A stretch of 46,108 nt of DNA. It comes from Halomonas sp. Lineage in GTDB: Bacteria; Pseudomonadota; Gammaproteobacteria; Pseudomonadales; Halomonadaceae. The DNA lies in the NCBI RefSeq assembly GCF_014859505.1, contig NZ_JACUUD010000013.1, positions 1 through 46,108 of the forward strand, read 5' to 3'. Both the position numbers and the translations under genes were made by a program. Shown here one piece after another: positions 1 through 8,171 of this stretch. The stretch's first letter is position 1; each line of letters opens with the position of its first letter. Below the pieces are notes generated by a model. The model saw only the letters and a list, made by a program, of their open reading frames with translations, was not told where the DNA came from and searched no databases.

Positions 1-297
1 GAGGCTGGCGAGGCGCTCGGCCTGCCCCTTCTCGGCGGCCAGCAGCACCTCCGTGACCCACTCCGGCGCGGTCTCGGCAATGCGGTAGTAGACCCACTGG
101 CCCTCGCGGCGATCGCTGAGCAGGCCACAGCTGCGCAGCTGCGCCAGGTGGCGCGACACCTTGGGCTGTGACTCATCGAGGGCATGGGTCATCTCGCAGA
201 CGCAGAGTTCTCCCTCGCGACGAATCAGCAGGGTCAGGGTCAGGCGGGTCTCGTCGCCCAGGCACTTGAGCAGTCGAGCGGGTTCGAGAGCGATCAA
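1..297 (-). CDS. ArsR/SmtB-family transcriptional repressor (3' end outside window)
   Basis: The first 99 codons of a winged-helix metalloregulator; the gene runs off the left edge. Seen: a TTG start at 297 preceded by GAGGA, an N-terminal LLKCLGDETRL helix, then the ELCVCEM stretch, which matches the ELCVCDL metal-binding loop of arsenite-sensing ArsR proteins. The recognition helix follows (SQPKVSRHLAQLRSCGLL), then the wing (REGQWVYYRI). Family knowledge: these dimers sit on an operator overlapping their own promoter and leave it when As(III), Sb(III) or another thiophilic ligand binds the cysteine pair. The neighbouring MFS gene is broken, so any regulated transport partner here is probably lost. 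The C-terminus is unseen, so ligand specificity is not certain. Confidence 0.9.
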   Translation of the reverse strand, partial: MIALEPARLLKCLGDETRLTLTLLIRREGELCVCEMTHALDESQPKVSRHLAQLRSCGLLSDRREGQWVYYRIAETAPEWVTEVLLAAEKGQAERLASL

Positions 298-323
298 GGC
301 GTTCCTCGTGGTGGTCTTTCCAA

Positions 324-335
324 AGGATTAATCCT
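324..335. promoter_or_regulatory. Candidate ArsR operator: perfect 12-bp palindrome
   Basis: AGGATTAATCCT is a perfect palindrome centred about 32 bases upstream of the arsR TTG start. On the minus strand it overlaps a TAGGAT sequence that could act as a -10 element. Autoregulated ArsR genes usually carry an operator here. Assignment as the ArsR site is inferred from symmetry and position. Confidence 0.45.
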
Positions 336-382
336 ATGCCAAATCCCGCCGGGTCGACAGCGACCGGGGTGGCCGCGATGCC

Positions 383-955
383 TCAGGCGGGCCGGCGGAT
401 CGCCAGCAGCGCCAGACAGGCCCCCAGCATCAACCCCGAGGTCAGCCATAGTACACCCGCTCCGTTCGCTTCCAGCAGCAGCCCGAAGAGCAGGGGAGCC
501 GCCGCCACGGCCACCGGCAGCGAGACCCCGGTCTCCTGGAGCAGCCGCGGCAGGTGCGCCGCCATGGCCGTGGGGACGAACCAGCCGGCGGCGAACACAT
601 AGGCCAGCAGGACCATGGTCAGGCGGACGCGACGGGCGCAGGCGGATCCTCGCCGTCGCTGGCCTCCAGCGTCTCGATGGGGCCGGCCTGGGGCAGCCGC
701 CAGCACCAGGTTGGAGACCACCAGCATGTCGCGACCGCCCCGGCGATCGATGCAGCGGCCCACGAAGGGGCCGAGGACCGCCGAGATCACCAGGGCCAAC
801 GAGAAGGCCGCAAAGACGCTGGCGCTGGAGAGGCCCAGCCCTCGCGCCATGGGCACGGCCAGTATCGCCGGCAGGTAGTAGCTGGAGGCCCAGGCCAGGG
901 TCTGGGTGGTCCCCAGCCGGAGCGTCAGGGGGAGATAGGGATGGTGGCCGACCAC
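383..955 (-). pseudogene. Internally deleted MFS transporter remnant
   Basis: The 190-codon frame begins like a normal 12-helix MFS permease (GTTQTLAWASSYYLPAIL, then a GRCIDRRGGR cytoplasmic loop between the second and third helices). After SNLVLAA it runs into about 25 residues of Arg/Gly-rich, non-membrane sequence. It resumes with a mid-protein helix (MVLLAYVFAAGWFVPTAMAAHL) and jumps from LPVAVAAA directly to the final helix (PLLFGLLLE, then GVLWLTSGLMLGACLALL). A complete relative would have roughly 390-400 residues, so about half is missing, with at least two internal losses. The start is a GTG at 955 without a strong ribosome site. It lies next to arsR, so it may once have been an ArsR-controlled exporter. 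A working half-size protein is unlikely. Confidence 0.7.
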
Positions 956-1045
956 GCTACGACGTCCTTTGTCATCTGCTTCGGCCCAGTATAGGCGGCC
1001 CGAGGCGGCTCCCGCCCCGGCCTGCCCCCCAACTTCCTCCCAAAC

Positions 1046-1864
1046 CTAGCCGTAGCGGCCGGTGATGTAGTCCTCGGTCTGCTTCTTGGCGGGCTCGGTG
1101 AAGATCTTGTCGGTCTCGTCGTACTCCACCAGATCACCCAGATACATGAAGGCGGTGTAATCGGAGACCCGGGCCGCCTGCTGCATGTTGTGGGTCACGA
1201 TCAGGATGGTGTACTTGTCCTTGAGCTCATTGATCAGCTCCTCGATCTTCAGCGTGGAGATGGGATCCAGCGCGGAGGCCGGCTCATCGAGCAGGATTAC
1301 CTCGGGCTCGATGGCAATGGCCCTGGCGATCACCAGACGCTGCTGCTGGCCGCCGGACAACCCGAAGGCGTTGTCGCCAAGGCGATCCTTGACCTCGTCC
1401 CACAGCGCGGCGCCGCGCAGCGAGCGCTCCACCACCTCATCGAGGACGGCCTTGTTGTTGACGCCCTGCAGGCGCAGGCCATAGGCCACGTTTTCATAGA
1501 TCGACTTGGGGAAGGGGTTGGGCTTCTGGAACACCATGCCAACCTTGCGCCGCAGCTCCGCCACATCGACGCCCCGGGCGTAGATGTCCTCGCCGTCCAG
1601 CAGGATCTGCCCCTCAACCCGGCACACGTCCACCAGGTCGTTCATGCGGTTGAAGCAGCGCAGCAGGGTGGACTTGCCACAGCCGGACGGCCCGATGAAG
1701 GCGGTGACCTTGTGACGAGGGATGTCCAGATTGATGCTCTTGAGCGCCTGCTCCTTGCCGTAGTAGAGGTTGAGGTCGCGCACCTGGAAGGTGACGCCTT
1801 TCATTCCCGAGGGAGTCCGGGCAGGGCTGGCGACGGGACGGGGAGCGGTAGTCATTGAGGTCAT
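1046..1864 (-). CDS. pstB: Phosphate ABC transporter ATP-binding protein PstB
   Basis: ATPase of the high-affinity phosphate importer on the cytoplasmic face; hydrolysis drives phosphate through PstC/PstA. 272 residues, close to the family norm with an N-terminal extension of about 20. Walker [10 protein letters not shown] is at about residues 58-66, the Q-loop in [11 protein letters not shown] near 113, the LSGGQQQR signature at 169-176, Walker [12 protein letters not shown] at 190-200, and the switch His in [16 protein letters not shown] and [10 protein letters not shown] are typical of PstB. Two ATGs (1864 and 1855) could start the protein; neither has a strong ribosome site. It is last in pstC-pstA-pstB. 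PhoU, which often follows PstB, is not encoded next to it. Confidence 0.97.
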   Translation of the reverse strand: MTSMTTAPRPVASPARTPSGMKGVTFQVRDLNLYYGKEQALKSINLDIPRHKVTAFIGPSGCGKSTLLRCFNRMNDLVDVCRVEGQILLDGEDIYARGVDVAELRRKVGMVFQKPNPFPKSIYENVAYGLRLQGVNNKAVLDEVVERSLRGAALWDEVKDRLGDNAFGLSGGQQQRLVIARAIAIEPEVILLDEPASALDPISTLKIEELINELKDKYTILIVTHNMQQAARVSDYTAFMYLGDLVEYDETDKIFTEPAKKQTEDYITGRYG

Positions 1865-1887
1865 GGTCTCGTGTCTCGTGTTCTGGT

Positions 1888-1911
1888 GATCGGCGGCCTT
1901 GACCGCCGATC
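1888..1911 (-). other. Intercistronic stem-loop between pstA and pstB
   Basis: GATCGGCGG and CCGCCGATC form a perfect 9-bp inverted repeat around a 6-base loop in the 70-bp gap between pstA and pstB. No T-run follows on the minus strand, so it does not look like a full terminator. It could stabilise a processed mRNA end or lower pstB expression relative to the permeases; this role is inferred. Confidence 0.5.
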
Positions 1912-1934
1912 GTTATCCGGAGAATCGCCGTCCA

Positions 1935-3611
1935 TCAGTCCGAAGCGGCGCGATAGCGCTCGCGCAGCCGATTACGAATACTGATGGCGGTCAGGTTGAG
2001 GACGATGATCAGGATCACCAGCACCAGTGCCGTGGCGTAGACCAGTGGGCGGGCAGCCTCGACGTTGGGGCTCTGGAAGCCAACGTCATAGATATGGAAG
2101 CCCAGGTGCATGATCTGCCGCTCCAGATGAATAAACGGAAAAGTGGAATCCACCGGCAGGGTCGGCGCCAGCTTGACCACCCCCACCAGCATCAGCGGCG
2201 CCACCTCGCCCGCAGCCCGGGCAATGGCCAGGATCATGCCGGTCATCATCGCCGGCGTGGCCAGCGGCACCACCACCTTCCAGAGCGTCTCCGACTTGGT
2301 CGCCCCCAGCGCCAGGGAGCCATGTCGCACCGACGAGGGAATCCTCGCCAGGCCCTCCTCGGTGGAGACGATCACCACCGGCAGGGTCAGCAGTGCCAGC
2401 GTCAGCGAGGCCCAGATCAACGCCGGCGACCCGAAGGTGGGGGATGGCAGCCGCTCAGAGTAGAACAGCTGGTCGATAGACCCCCCCATGGTGTAGATGA
2501 AGAAGCCCAGGCCGAAAACCCCGTAGACGATGGAGGGCACCCCGGCGAGGTTGTAGACCGAGATACGGATCAGACGCAGCAGCGGGCCCTGTGTGGCATA
2601 TTCGCGCAGGTAGATGGCGGCCAGCACGCCGAAGGGGCTGACGATCATCGACATCAGCAACACCATGGTCACGGTGCCGAAAATCGCCGGGAAGATGCCG
2701 CCGGCCGTATTGGCCTCGCGAGGCTCACCGCTGACGAAGGCCCAGAACTGTTGCACATACTCCACAGCCTTGGCGGTCAGGGTCAGGCTGTTGGGCTGAA
2801 CGGCCCGCACGATATCGCCGATGCGAATCTGGACCTCCTGCCCCCCGGTGACCGATGCCACCAGGGTGTCGCGATAGAGCTCGCTGCGCAGGATATCGAT
2901 CTCACCGCGCAGGGTCTGGAACTCCTGATCCAGAATGGCCTGCCGATCCTGGATCTGGCCGAGCTGCGCCTGAAGCGTGGCGGGCTCGATATCGGGCTCA
3001 CGCTGCAGGGCACGCTCCCGCAGGCGCAACTCCTCCATTTCCGAGCTGATCACCCCCACGTCGTTACGCTCGATTCGGTTAAGCTCCCTATAAAGTGTGT
3101 TGGCGCGAGCAACCCGTGACTGCACCGTGTCCCACAGCCCCTCGCCTTCGGCGACCACCTCGCCATCCTCCAGCACGCGCAGCGCATAACCGTAGAAATC
3201 GCCCCATTCGCGGCGCTCCAGGCGCATGGCATCCGGTGGCGCCTGCCACTCGGACATCTGCAGTTCGGCGTACCAGGCGAAATCGCTGCCAGTCACGTCG
3301 CGGTTTCCCTGCTTGATCAGATGCCGGGTCACCAGCTCATCGTCGCTTAGCTCGGGGGGCACCGCGATGCCCGCATCTCGCGCCACGGGCACCGGGATGG
3401 TCTCGGCACGCACGTGCTCACCCATCACCATCTGGACGAGGCCCAGCTCCGGGTCACCCACCTGAAATTCGACGATTTCGGTGGGATAGAAGTGGCTGAG
3501 TCCGCGCACGGCAATCAGGCCGATCAGACCCACCACCATGATGATCGAGATCGCCACCGCGCCGGCATTCAACCACACCCAGGGGGCACCGCTTTTCCAC
3601 CAAAGTTTCAT
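1935..3611 (-). CDS. pstA: Phosphate ABC transporter permease PstA (long form)
   Basis: One of two inner-membrane permeases of the phosphate importer. 558 residues against about 296 in Escherichia coli. An N-terminal membrane segment (about 12-37) is followed by roughly 240 residues of predicted periplasmic sequence, including a charged helical stretch (ERNDVGVISSEMEELRLRERAL onwards) likely to form a coiled coil. The usual permease core starts near residue 300 (IFGTVTMVLLMSMIVSPFGVLAAIYLREYA). The EAA-type coupling loop that contacts PstB is seen as ARAAGEVAPLMLVGVV. It follows pstC by 15 bases and precedes pstB. Long PstA/PstC pairs are known in pseudomonads and halomonads; the job of the extra periplasmic part is not established here. 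Confidence 0.95.
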   Translation of the reverse strand: MKLWWKSGAPWVWLNAGAVAISIIMVVGLIGLIAVRGLSHFYPTEIVEFQVGDPELGLVQMVMGEHVRAETIPVPVARDAGIAVPPELSDDELVTRHLIKQGNRDVTGSDFAWYAELQMSEWQAPPDAMRLERREWGDFYGYALRVLEDGEVVAEGEGLWDTVQSRVARANTLYRELNRIERNDVGVISSEMEELRLRERALQREPDIEPATLQAQLGQIQDRQAILDQEFQTLRGEIDILRSELYRDTLVASVTGGQEVQIRIGDIVRAVQPNSLTLTAKAVEYVQQFWAFVSGEPREANTAGGIFPAIFGTVTMVLLMSMIVSPFGVLAAIYLREYATQGPLLRLIRISVYNLAGVPSIVYGVFGLGFFIYTMGGSIDQLFYSERLPSPTFGSPALIWASLTLALLTLPVVIVSTEEGLARIPSSVRHGSLALGATKSETLWKVVVPLATPAMMTGMILAIARAAGEVAPLMLVGVVKLAPTLPVDSTFPFIHLERQIMHLGFHIYDVGFQSPNVEAARPLVYATALVLVILIIVLNLTAISIRNRLRERYRAASD

Positions 3612-3626
3612 CAGAGTCTCCCGGTA

Positions 3627-5915
3627 TCAGAGGTTGCCGTAGCGCTTGCGCAGACGCTGGCGAATGATCTCGGCCAGCGTATTGACCAGGAAGGTCATGC
3701 CCAGCAGCACCAGGGCGGCCAGGAACAGGACCCGGAAGTGGCTCGAGCCCACCGCCGACTCCGTCAGTTCCACCGCGATATTGGCCGACAGGGTGCGCAT
3801 GCCCTCGAAGATATTGAAGTTCATGATCGGGCTGTTGCCGGTGGCCATCAGCACGATCATGGTCTCTCCCACCGCGCGACCAAAGCCCATCATCACCGCA
3901 GAGAACATGCCGATGCTGGCAGTCGGCAGCACCACACCGACTACGGTCTGCCAGCGAGTGGCACCCAGCGCCAGCGAGCCCTGGGTGAGGTGCTTGGGCA
4001 CGTTGAAGACCGCATCCTCGGCGATGGAGAAGATCGTCGGGATCACCGCGAAGCCCATGGCGATGCCTACCACCAGGGCGTTGCGCTGGTCGTAGGTGAA
4101 ACCGTTGTCGGTCAACCACTGGCGCATGCTGCCATCGAAGAACATGATCTCCACATAGGGGCTCGCCGTGACGCAGGCCCAGCCTACGAAAATGATGATC
4201 GGTATCAGCAGCACCGCCTCCCAGCCGTCAGGCACCCAAGTGCGCAGCCGCTCTGGCAGGCGACTCCAGAGGTAGGCGAAGACCAGCATGGCAATGGGCA
4301 TCAGGATCAGGATGCTGAACACTGCCGGCAGCCGATTCTCGACGAAGGGGGCGAGCCACAGCCCCGCCAGGAAGCCGAGGATAACCGTGGGCAGCGCCTC
4401 CATGACCTCGATGGTGGGCTTGACCTTGCCGCGCAGCTTCGGCGACATGAAATAGGCGGTATAGATGGCTCCCATCAGCGCCAGCGGCGTGGCAAACAGC
4501 ATGGCATAGAAGGCCGCCTTGAGCGTGCCCAGGGTAAGCGGCACCAGGCTCATCTTGGACTCGAACTCATCGCCCCCCGCCGAAGACTGCCAGACAAAGC
4601 GCGGCTCGCTGCTGCCCTCATACCACACTCGCTGCCACAGCGAGGAGAGGGAGATGTCGGGATGGCGGTTGCTGACGCTGGCCACCTGGAGTTGGTGGTT
4701 CTCGTCGGCAAACAGCGCCATCGAATTGACCGGCGAGATGGCGATACGCTTCAGGGGGCCCTCGGTCATCGGGGCGTCGAAGACATCAGCTCCGGCGGTG
4801 GCGTGATGAATGCCCAGGTTGCCGATCGCATCGCCGACCAGAAAACCCCGGCGCCCATATTCCGCCTCGATGTGAGTGATCGGCGCAGCGTAGGGCGCGA
4901 AATCGCGAATATGGGTCAGGTCGTGCTGGTTCTGATCGTCGCGTACCGGAAAGTACTGGCGCACCTGCCCATCGGATGTGCCGGCAATGAGCGACACGGT
5001 ACCGTTGAGCAGCGTCATGTAGGAAACGTAGCCGTTATCGGTGACTCGCAACGCGCCACGGTAGTCGGGGTCGCGCAGGTTGCCTATATCGTAGTGATGG
5101 ATGTAGCCATCGTTATCTGAAACGTAGAGATGGCGAAAGCGGTTGTCCATCAGGATCTGATGGGCGCGGCCGTCGAAACCGGGCAGCTCGGCCGTGGTCC
5201 GCTCCACGCTAACCTCGCCGGTCATGATGTTCTCCCGGCGATCGAAGGAGGTCACCATCAGGGTGCCGTCCTCGAGTTCGGCAGCGGCATAGGTACCGCG
5301 ATCGCTGACCTGCAGACCCAGCACCCGGATGGCCCGTCCCGCCTCGTCCAGGGTCAGTGGCTCCTCGCCGAAGGGAAACTTCAGCTCGGGCTCGATGTGG
5401 CGCAGGTTATCCGGGTAGGTGATCGCGTAGTCCACCCGGCCGAGGCTGATGGTGCCGTTGTCGTACCCGTAGGCGAAGGCGCCCGTGGTGGCGAAGGCGG
5501 TGGCGAATGCCGAGCGCGTCGCGCCATCGGGCCGGGGCATCTCGAACGATGAACGCCAGGCGCCTCCGTCCAGATCGAAGAAGGTAATGCGCCCGGTGCC
5601 GGTGAAGCTCGCCCCCAGGGTGTCGTAGCGGTCGATGATCAGGTGCTCGAGTGACTCGCCGCCTTCCACCCCGGGAATGGCATAGGCCTGCTGCGTCGAG
5701 ACCTGGGCCGACTTGAAGAGCGGCATGACCTCGGAGAACAGGTAGACGAAGATCATCCCGAGGGCGATCACGACTCCGATGCCGGCGGCACCGATACCGT
5801 AGCGGGAAATGTTGTCCTTCAGCGTGCGCTTGCGCCGCAGGCGCTCGCGCTGCTCGGGGGTGGGCAGCAGCGACCGGCCTTGACCCGACCTGGGGCGTTG
5901 GGACATGTCATTCAT
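3627..5915 (-). CDS. pstC: Phosphate ABC transporter permease PstC (long form with periplasmic sensor-like domain)
   Basis: Second permease of the importer, 762 residues against about 319 in Escherichia coli. A basic cytoplasmic tail leads into a membrane helix (about 39-62). About 380 residues of periplasmic beta-rich sequence follow, with repeated strands resembling a propeller (GTISLGRVDYAITY, LYVSDNDGYIHHYDIG, VSLIAGTSDGQVRQYF). The permease core begins near residue 460 (VPLTLGTLKAAFYAMLFATPLALMGAIYTAYFM). The coupling loop is GFGRAVGETMIVLMATGNSPI. First gene of pstC-pstA-pstB, with its own Pho box at 5970-5987 about 55 bases upstream. ATG at 5915 was chosen; an in-frame ATG three codons later is possible. 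The propeller-like domain is inferred from the strand pattern. Confidence 0.95.
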   Translation of the reverse strand: MNDMSQRPRSGQGRSLLPTPEQRERLRRKRTLKDNISRYGIGAAGIGVVIALGMIFVYLFSEVMPLFKSAQVSTQQAYAIPGVEGGESLEHLIIDRYDTLGASFTGTGRITFFDLDGGAWRSSFEMPRPDGATRSAFATAFATTGAFAYGYDNGTISLGRVDYAITYPDNLRHIEPELKFPFGEEPLTLDEAGRAIRVLGLQVSDRGTYAAAELEDGTLMVTSFDRRENIMTGEVSVERTTAELPGFDGRAHQILMDNRFRHLYVSDNDGYIHHYDIGNLRDPDYRGALRVTDNGYVSYMTLLNGTVSLIAGTSDGQVRQYFPVRDDQNQHDLTHIRDFAPYAAPITHIEAEYGRRGFLVGDAIGNLGIHHATAGADVFDAPMTEGPLKRIAISPVNSMALFADENHQLQVASVSNRHPDISLSSLWQRVWYEGSSEPRFVWQSSAGGDEFESKMSLVPLTLGTLKAAFYAMLFATPLALMGAIYTAYFMSPKLRGKVKPTIEVMEALPTVILGFLAGLWLAPFVENRLPAVFSILILMPIAMLVFAYLWSRLPERLRTWVPDGWEAVLLIPIIIFVGWACVTASPYVEIMFFDGSMRQWLTDNGFTYDQRNALVVGIAMGFAVIPTIFSIAEDAVFNVPKHLTQGSLALGATRWQTVVGVVLPTASIGMFSAVMMGFGRAVGETMIVLMATGNSPIMNFNIFEGMRTLSANIAVELTESAVGSSHFRVLFLAALVLLGMTFLVNTLAEIIRQRLRKRYGNL

Positions 5916-5953
5916 GGCGGATGGGCAATCCCGTCAGGTGGAAAGATACGCAG

Positions 5954-5987
5954 AGGGTAAGCAGGGTCCGTGACAGCTTTGTGACAG
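5954..5987 (-). promoter_or_regulatory. Pho box and -10 for pstCAB
   Basis: On the minus strand, 5987-5970 reads CTGTCAC AAAG CTGTCAC, two perfect PhoB direct repeats with the normal 4-base spacer. Ten bases further down lies TACCCT (5959-5954), where PhoB-dependent promoters place their -10. pstC starts about 40 bases beyond. PhoB binding replaces a -35 contact under phosphate starvation (family knowledge). The site lies just past the pstS terminator, so pstCAB is transcribed on its own as well as by any read-through. Confidence 0.88.
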
Positions 5988-5991
5988 CCCC

Positions 5992-6021
5992 TGAAATAAA
6001 GAAGGGGCGCCTGAGCGCCCC
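5992..6021 (-). terminator. Rho-independent terminator after pstS
   Basis: GGGGCGC, a 4-base loop and GCGCCCC form a perfect 7-bp GC stem (6021-6004). It is followed on the minus strand by TTCTTTATTT. It lies 26 bases past the pstS stop. It would make pstS mRNA more abundant than pstCAB, matching the excess of binding protein that such importers need. Confidence 0.85.
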
Positions 6022-6046
6022 GGTCAACAACTTGTATATCAGATGG

Positions 6047-7003
6047 TTAGTCGATGCCCAGCTCGCCGCGCACGCGACTGGCCACGGTCTCGGGCAGCGG
6101 GATGTAACCGTCACGGGCGGTCACTTCCTGGCCCTGTTTGGAGAGCACCATCTTCAGGAACTCGGCCTGCTGCGGGGCCAGTTCTTCATTGGGGTGCTTG
6201 TTCACGTAGACCATGAGGAAGCGGGCCAGCGGGTAATTCTCGTTATCGACCGTGAAGGCTTCCTCGCCCTCGTCACGAGCTACCGGCAACGCGCGAACCT
6301 GGGAAGTGATGTAGCCGATGCCGGAGTAGCCGATGCCGTTGATCGACTCGCTCACGCCCTGAACCACCGAAGCAGAACCCGGCTGCTCGTTGATGCTATC
6401 CCTGAAATCGCCGCCACACAGGGCATTCTCGGCGAAGAAGGCGTAGGTGCCGGAAACGGCGTTACGGCTATACAGGGTGAAGTCGCGGTTTTCCCAGTTG
6501 CCCTCCAGACCCAGTTGGCCCCAGCGGGTGATGTCTTCCGGATAGCCGCAGCGGCGGGTGTCGGAGAAGATGGCGTCGACCTGCGGTAGGGTGATGCTTT
6601 CCAGGGGGTTGTCCTGGTTGACGTAGACGGCCAGGGCGTCGATGGCCACAGGCACCATGGTGGGCGGATAGCCGAAGCGATCTTCGAAGGCCTGAACTTC
6701 GGAAGTGCGCATCTCGCGGCTCATCGGACCGAACTGGGCGGTGCCCTCGGTCAGGGCGGTGGGGGCGGTGCCAGAGCCAGCACCCTGAATCTGGATATTG
6801 ATATTGGGATAGATGCTGGCGAATTCTTCTGCCCACAGGGTCATCAGGTTGTTCAGGGTATCGGAGCCGATGCTGGTCATGTTGCCGGAAATGCCGCTCA
6901 CGGACTCATAGTCGGGCAGGTTAGGGTCGACGCGTTCCGCCATGGCGGCGGTGCTGACGAAAGAGGCACCGATAACGGCTGCAGCGATGAGCTTGAGTTT
7001 CAT
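6047..7003 (-). CDS. pstS: Periplasmic phosphate-binding protein PstS
   Basis: Binds phosphate in the periplasm and hands it to PstCA. 318 residues. A clear Sec signal peptide ([22 protein letters not shown]) precedes mature [11 protein letters not shown]. Phosphate-contact motifs of the PstS family are visible: [45 protein letters not shown] and [21 protein letters not shown]. The C-terminus ([19 protein letters not shown]) is also typical. ATG at 7003 is preceded by TGGAGACCAAG and starts the signal peptide exactly; longer in-frame upstream sequence has no signal and crosses the promoter. Followed by its own terminator and then pstCAB. Expression is almost certainly PhoB-dependent. Confidence 0.97.
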   Translation of the reverse strand: MKLKLIAAAVIGASFVSTAAMAERVDPNLPDYESVSGISGNMTSIGSDTLNNLMTLWAEEFASIYPNINIQIQGAGSGTAPTALTEGTAQFGPMSREMRTSEVQAFEDRFGYPPTMVPVAIDALAVYVNQDNPLESITLPQVDAIFSDTRRCGYPEDITRWGQLGLEGNWENRDFTLYSRNAVSGTYAFFAENALCGGDFRDSINEQPGSASVVQGVSESINGIGYSGIGYITSQVRALPVARDEGEEAFTVDNENYPLARFLMVYVNKHPNEELAPQQAEFLKMVLSKQGQEVTARDGYIPLPETVASRVRGELGID

Positions 7004-7079
7004 CTTGGTCTCCAGGTGTCGTGCGCCGCATGTCGCAGCGTTGAGGACTCGATCCGCTATCCGTGGATCGATGGAGGCG

Positions 7080-7113
7080 ACTATAGGGAGACCCCATGAC
7101 ACTTCGGTGACAT
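7080..7113 (-). promoter_or_regulatory. Pho box and -10 for pstS
   Basis: The minus strand reads ATGTCAC CGAA GTGTCAT (7113-7096), each half matching CTGTCAY at 6 of 7 bases. After exactly 10 bases comes TATAGT (7085-7080), a near-consensus -10. This is the standard PhoB promoter architecture, about 77 bases upstream of the pstS ATG. A second, weaker box (TTGTCAC ACAA TATTCAT, 7145-7128) lies 32 bases upstream, about three helical turns away, and could bind another PhoB dimer. Confidence 0.88.
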
Positions 7114-7163
7114 GACGCGCCGGATTGATGAATATTGTGTGACAACACTTTCCAGGCGCAACG

Positions 7164-7898
7164 TCACAACAGCAGCCCCAGCGCCGCCAGGGTGCAGAGC
7201 GCAAGCGACGCCCCCTGAAGCAGTCGGCGGTCGAGGCGATGGGCGACGCGGCTGGCCAGCCAGCTGCCGGCCAGCACCCCCGGGACGAAGGTCAGCGCCA
7301 TGCCGAAATGCCAGGCGCTGACCAGCCCGGCCGGGACCAGGGTGACCAGGGTCATCAGGGCGGTAACCACGAAGAAGGCCGAGAGAGTGCCGCGCAGGCG
7401 GTCCGGCGAGAAGCCGTGCAGCAGCAGCACCAGGGGCGGGCCGCTGAGCGCGGCGATGGTGCCCAGGATTCCCGAGAAGACCCCGGCACCGAACAGGGTG
7501 GCGCGGTTGACCGGCAGGCGGAAGCGGAACAGGGTCACCGCCACGGCGAACAGCACGCTGCCGGCGATCAGCTTCTCCAGTAGCGCCATGGGCGCGGCGA
7601 GCAGCAGCCAGAGTCCCAGGGCATTGCCGGGGATTCGCCCTACCAGGGCCATGCCGATCTCGGCCAGGCGAACCTCGCGCCAGTAATAGCGCAGGGTAGT
7701 CAGGGCCACGGTGAAGCCGAACAGTACCAGGATCACCGGGACCAGCCGCGGCTCCAGCATCAGCAGCAGCGGCGCCCCCACCACGGCGAGGCCGAACCCG
7801 GTCGCACGCTGCACGAAAGCCCCCAGCGCCAGCACCGCCGCGCAGCCGAGCCAGGTGCCGAGACTCATGTCTAGCCAGGCAAGCAGGGCGTCAGGCAT
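7164..7898 (-). CDS. TSUP (TauE/SafE) family membrane transporter
   Basis: 244 residues, nearly all hydrophobic, with about seven or eight predicted helices. The family signature appears as a repeated half: [27 protein letters not shown] near the N-terminus and [33 protein letters not shown] near residue 150. TSUP proteins are inner-membrane permeases for sulfite, sulfoacetate, taurine-derived or similar small organosulfur anions, mostly uptake or export without ATP. The substrate cannot be read from sequence. Its ATG overlaps the stop of a 50-codon gene, suggesting translational coupling. It lies back to back with pstS but has no visible Pho box, so a phosphate role is not supported. Confidence 0.88.
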   Translation of the reverse strand: MPDALLAWLDMSLGTWLGCAAVLALGAFVQRATGFGLAVVGAPLLLMLEPRLVPVILVLFGFTVALTTLRYYWREVRLAEIGMALVGRIPGNALGLWLLLAAPMALLEKLIAGSVLFAVAVTLFRFRLPVNRATLFGAGVFSGILGTIAALSGPPLVLLLHGFSPDRLRGTLSAFFVVTALMTLVTLVPAGLVSAWHFGMALTFVPGVLAGSWLASRVAHRLDRRLLQGASLALCTLAALGLLL

Positions 7899-8043
7899 GG
7901 CCGGCGCGACCCGCCAGCAGGCGGATATTGAGCCGACTGAAGACCGCCATGGCCATCACGTTGATGCCGAACACCAGCGGATAGAGCCCAGGCGACAGGT
8001 CGCAATGCTCCGAGTAGAGAAAGCGTCGAGCGTCGAGGATCAA
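7891..8043 (-). CDS. Small membrane protein, 50 residues, coupled to the TSUP gene
   Basis: A 50-codon frame starts at TTG 8043, five bases after a strong AGGAG (8053-8049). It ends in a TGA that overlaps the TSUP ATG (ATGCCTGA). The product has a short polar start (ILDARRFLYSEHCDLSPG), one likely membrane helix (LYPLVFGINVMAMAVFSRLNI) and a basic tail ([10 protein letters not shown]). No family is recognised. The ribosome site, the overlap and the compact hydrophobic segment favour a real gene. It may be a single-span helper protein, or a leader whose translation feeds ribosomes to the transporter start. Confidence 0.55.
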   Translation of the reverse strand: MILDARRFLYSEHCDLSPGLYPLVFGINVMAMAVFSRLNIRLLAGRAGHA

Positions 8044-8171
8044 GGAAGCTCCTGATGATGCATAGATAGGCGGCTAATAATAGCCCATTGTCGCCTTCCC
8101 TGCCGGTCCCTGTTCCCTGTCATACTGGCTTGATAGAGTGACCGGTCCCATTTCCACGAGGAGCCCAGCCC

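Noticed and set aside
3414-5120. A 568-codon plus-strand frame opposite pstA/pstC
   Set aside because: His/Gln/Arg-rich antisense composition without domains; the minus strand encodes PstC and PstA.
7004-7204. N-terminal extension of PstS to a TTG at 7204
   Set aside because: It would run through the Pho box and -10 and place 67 residues before an obvious signal peptide.
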